Source: Magnetovibrio sp. (GTDB lineage: Bacteria; Pseudomonadota; Alphaproteobacteria; Rhodospirillales; Magnetovibrionaceae). Taken from it: DNA of 16,900 nt. Position numbers and translations under genes: made by a program. The stretch spans positions 1 to 16,900 of the forward strand of contig JAESUA010000011.1 of the NCBI GenBank assembly GCA_016763255.1, written 5' to 3'. The first letter of the stretch is position 1; each line of letters starts with the position of its first letter. The notes beneath the pieces were generated by a model. That model had not been told where the DNA came from, did no database searches, and saw only the letters and a program-made list of their open reading frames with translations. Of this stretch, positions 15,256 to 16,900 are shown in pieces.

Positions 15256-16122
15256 TTAAGCGTGTCTTTTGCGCAAGGCCAAAACCGTATGCACCATCAA
15301 GGCGGTCATCAAAATTGCCCCACCCAAAATTGTCAGTTCCGGTGGCGCTTCGTCGATGATCAGCCACACCCATAATGGTCCCAAAACCGTTTCGAGCAAG
15401 AACGCCAGGCTGACTTCTGCCGAGGGGATGTATTTGGGGGCCGAGGTGATCATCACGAATGAAATTGGCAAGATCACGGCTCCGATCAACACCATGTATA
15501 GCCAGTCCAGGCCGACCAAGGACAACGGCGCGGCCAGCGGCAGAACCGCCAGGGCCATGAGAAAGCCACCTGCGGCGATCATCGGGGCCGTATCGACGTG
15601 TCCAGCACGTCGCAGCACGGTGAAGATTGCACCTTGCATAACGGCCATGCCCAAGGCCGCCCCATCGCCCAGAAGCGAGCCTTGGCCCAAGCCTTCACCC
15701 ATGATGGCGCCGATGCACAAAACGCCGATGATAGACATCACCCAAGTCCGCATGGGGACCTGTTCGTGGAGGAATGCCCGTGACATGATGGCGGCAAAAA
15801 TGGGTGCGGTGGACAAAATCACCAAGGTATTGGCGACCGAGGTGTGGGTCAGCGATACGATGAATAAAATGGTGTTGATGGCGTATAGAATGCCCACCAG
15901 CCAACCCCGTTTGGACATGTCCCGAAATGGGATTTGCGGTTTGCGTCGATCGCGCAGCACCATGTACAGCGTCAAAGCCAAGCCGGTGAACAGGCCGCGC
16001 CAAAACAGCAGCGACCATTCATCCACCGAGACAAGCCGCACCAACAAGGCATCAGGGGTAATGACCAGCACCCCGACGATGGCGAGGAACAAACCTTTGG
16101 CTTGGTCGGACCAATGCTGCAT
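15256..16122 (-). CDS. EamA/DMT-superfamily transporter
   Basis: A 288-residue inner-membrane protein with about ten hydrophobic helices arranged as two EamA domains (about 10-140 and 155-285). Visible features are the LVRLVSVDEWSLLFWRGLF start region, LTHTSVANTLVILSTAPIFAA in the first repeat, and AEVSLAFLLETVLGPLWVW in the second. Members export amino acids, metabolites or drugs, and the substrate cannot be predicted here. CGGAG lies 8 bases before the ATG. It lies 112 bases after purH on the same strand, separated by a structured repeat. Confidence 0.9.
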   Translation of the reverse strand: MQHWSDQAKGLFLAIVGVLVITPDALLVRLVSVDEWSLLFWRGLFTGLALTLYMVLRDRRKPQIPFRDMSKRGWLVGILYAINTILFIVSLTHTSVANTLVILSTAPIFAAIMSRAFLHEQVPMRTWVMSIIGVLCIGAIMGEGLGQGSLLGDGAALGMAVMQGAIFTVLRRAGHVDTAPMIAAGGFLMALAVLPLAAPLSLVGLDWLYMVLIGAVILPISFVMITSAPKYIPSAEVSLAFLLETVLGPLWVWLIIDEAPPELTILGGAILMTALMVHTVLALRKRHA

Positions 16123-16144
16123 TCAAACGTCTCCGTAAGCTGGA

Positions 16145-16229
16145 GGGCAAAGCCCGACAAGCGCACAAGCGTGCGCCGCGCAAATGCGCGAGCCCAAGCA
16201 GGCTACGCCTGCGCCCGGCGCTTGAGGGC
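16145..16229. repeat. Cluster of nested palindromes (REP-like element)
   Basis: In 85 bases between purH and the EamA gene I find five dyads: GGGC-AAA-GCCC (16145-16155), GCGCAC-AAGC-GTGCGC (16161-16176), CGCGCA-AA-TGCGCG (16177-16190), GCAGGC-TAC-GCCTGC (16198-16212), and an outer arm CAAGCGC (16158-16164) / GCGCTTG (16218-16224) extended by GCCC/GGGC. The outer stem and the second hairpin compete for the same bases. There is no T-run. The form resembles dispersed intergenic repeats, but other copies cannot be checked here. Confidence 0.65.
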
Positions 16230-16234
16230 CTATA

Positions 16235-16798
16235 TCAGTGCCTAAAGTGACGCATGCCGGTGAAGACCATGGCGATGCCGGCTTTGTTGGCGGCTTCGAT
16301 CACTTCGTTGTCGCGCATCGACCCACCCGGCTGAATGGCCGCCACCGCGCCCGCATCGACGGCTTCAAGCAAGCCATCGGCGAACGGGAAGAAGGCATCG
16401 GATGCGACCACCGCACCGACCGCCCAGCTTTTGTCTTCGCCTTGGGTCTTGGCGGCTTGTTCGGCGCGAAACGCTGCGATGCGGCACGAATTGACGCGGC
16501 TCATCTGGCCCGCACCGACGCCGACGGTACGGCCATCCTTGCAATAGACGATGGCGTTGGACTTGGTGTGCTTGGCGACCGTGTAGGCAAATTTCAAATC
16601 GATCATTTGGGCCTCGGTGGGGGCCTTTTCGGTGACCACTTTGAGCTCTTCGAAGATGTCATTGTCGCGGCCTTGAACCAGCAAGCCACCGGCAAGCATC
16701 TTCACCGTGCGGCCGCCTTCTTTAGGGTCGGGCATCGCGCCGGTGGTCAAAACCCGCAGGTTCTTTTTGCCAGCCAAGATTTTCAACGCGTCTTTCAA
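16235..16798 (-). CDS. purH: Bifunctional AICAR formyltransferase / IMP cyclohydrolase PurH, C-terminal part
   Basis: PurH performs the last two steps of purine biosynthesis, AICAR to FAICAR to IMP. The translated 187 residues correspond to the last third of a protein of about 520 residues, all from the formyltransferase domain. Recognisable parts are [10 protein letters not shown], the [12 protein letters not shown] segment, [64 protein letters not shown] and the hallmark C-terminus [11 protein letters not shown]. The first codon here (TTG) is not a real start. The frame stays open beyond it, but the sequence upstream is no longer PurH-like. The IMP cyclohydrolase domain and the first part of the formyltransferase, with its Lys-His active-site motif, are absent. 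The gene is truncated at about 16799. Confidence 0.88.
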   Translation of the reverse strand: MKDALKILAGKKNLRVLTTGAMPDPKEGGRTVKMLAGGLLVQGRDNDIFEELKVVTEKAPTEAQMIDLKFAYTVAKHTKSNAIVYCKDGRTVGVGAGQMSRVNSCRIAAFRAEQAAKTQGEDKSWAVGAVVASDAFFPFADGLLEAVDAGAVAAIQPGGSMRDNEVIEAANKAGIAMVFTGMRHFRH

Positions 16799-16900
16799 TA
16801 CGATACGGCTTCCGCCGCCAAGATTATATGTTTTACCGTTCTTACCTTTACGTGCTGCACTTATATTAGCCGTGACAATGTCATCAACAAAAGTAAAGTC
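16799..16900 (-). pseudogene. Fragment resembling an NDP-sugar epimerase/dehydratase, joined in frame to purH
   Basis: The same reading frame as purH is open to the window edge. Over these 34 codons it reads [17 protein letters not shown], then [17 protein letters not shown]. The DFT-Y/F-VDDIV motif and the YN-x-GGG motif belong to the C-terminal part of extended short-chain NAD-dependent epimerases such as UDP-glucose 4-epimerase or UDP-glucuronate epimerase. PurH has nothing like this before KKNLR. Base composition also changes: 42 of 102 bases are G or C, with codons such as ATA, ACA and AAA unlike the G+C-rich purH part. It is either an assembly misjoin or a genuine recombinant junction. 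Confidence 0.75.

Noticed and set aside
15269..16138. 289-codon plus-strand frame opposite the EamA transporter
   Set aside because: It mirrors the transporter codon by codon and gives a Met/Ser/Thr/Pro-rich, basic product without hydrophobic helices or motifs. The minus-strand frame is a clear membrane protein.

Overview
The window looks like chromosomal DNA from an alphaproteobacterium, most likely of the Rhodospirillales type. The main reasons are the 1,627-residue NAD-specific glutamate dehydrogenase, a thioredoxin/TPR protein with an intact WCGPC motif beside a LON-domain gene and a UPF0434 gene, a ProXp-ala-type tRNA deacylase, and moderately G+C-rich coding sequence. No phage, IS element or CRISPR array was found. 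Most of the window is housekeeping metabolism.

Layout. (1) 1-700, minus: glnK-amt nitrogen-control operon, with a sigma54-like promoter and upstream repeats. (2) 1052-2338, plus: UbiH/VisC/COQ6-family ubiquinone hydroxylase. (3) 2339-2718: a gene-free, AT-rich stretch with a possible small RNA and a bidirectional terminator. (4) 2719-5714, minus: a five-gene run (tRNA proofreading deacylase, CnoX-like thioredoxin, LON substrate-binding protein, UPF0434/Trm112-like protein, DUF971 protein), which looks like a translation and protein-quality-control operon. (5) 5775-5954: tRNA-Gly(GCC) with promoter and terminator, convergent with a small unknown membrane protein gene (5989-6288, minus). (6) 6482-12645, plus: NAD-glutamate dehydrogenase overlapping by one base with an UMF1/Atg22-like transporter gene. 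(7) 12651-13232: a single-domain response regulator (minus) flanked by two related palindromic motifs. (8) 13323-15253, plus: NatA/NatB-like ABC exporter. (9) 15256-16900, minus: EamA-family transporter, then a structured palindrome cluster, then the C-terminal part of purH.

The glnK-amt pair and the glutamate dehydrogenase both belong to nitrogen and glutamate metabolism, and the coupled transporter suggests an amino-acid-related role.

The most unusual point is at the right edge. The purH reading frame does not continue into PurH sequence. At about 16799 it passes, in frame, into a segment that reads as the C-terminal part of an NDP-sugar epimerase/dehydratase, with visibly lower G+C. This is either an assembly misjoin or a real recombination junction. 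I saw no clear evidence of a wholly new multi-gene system.
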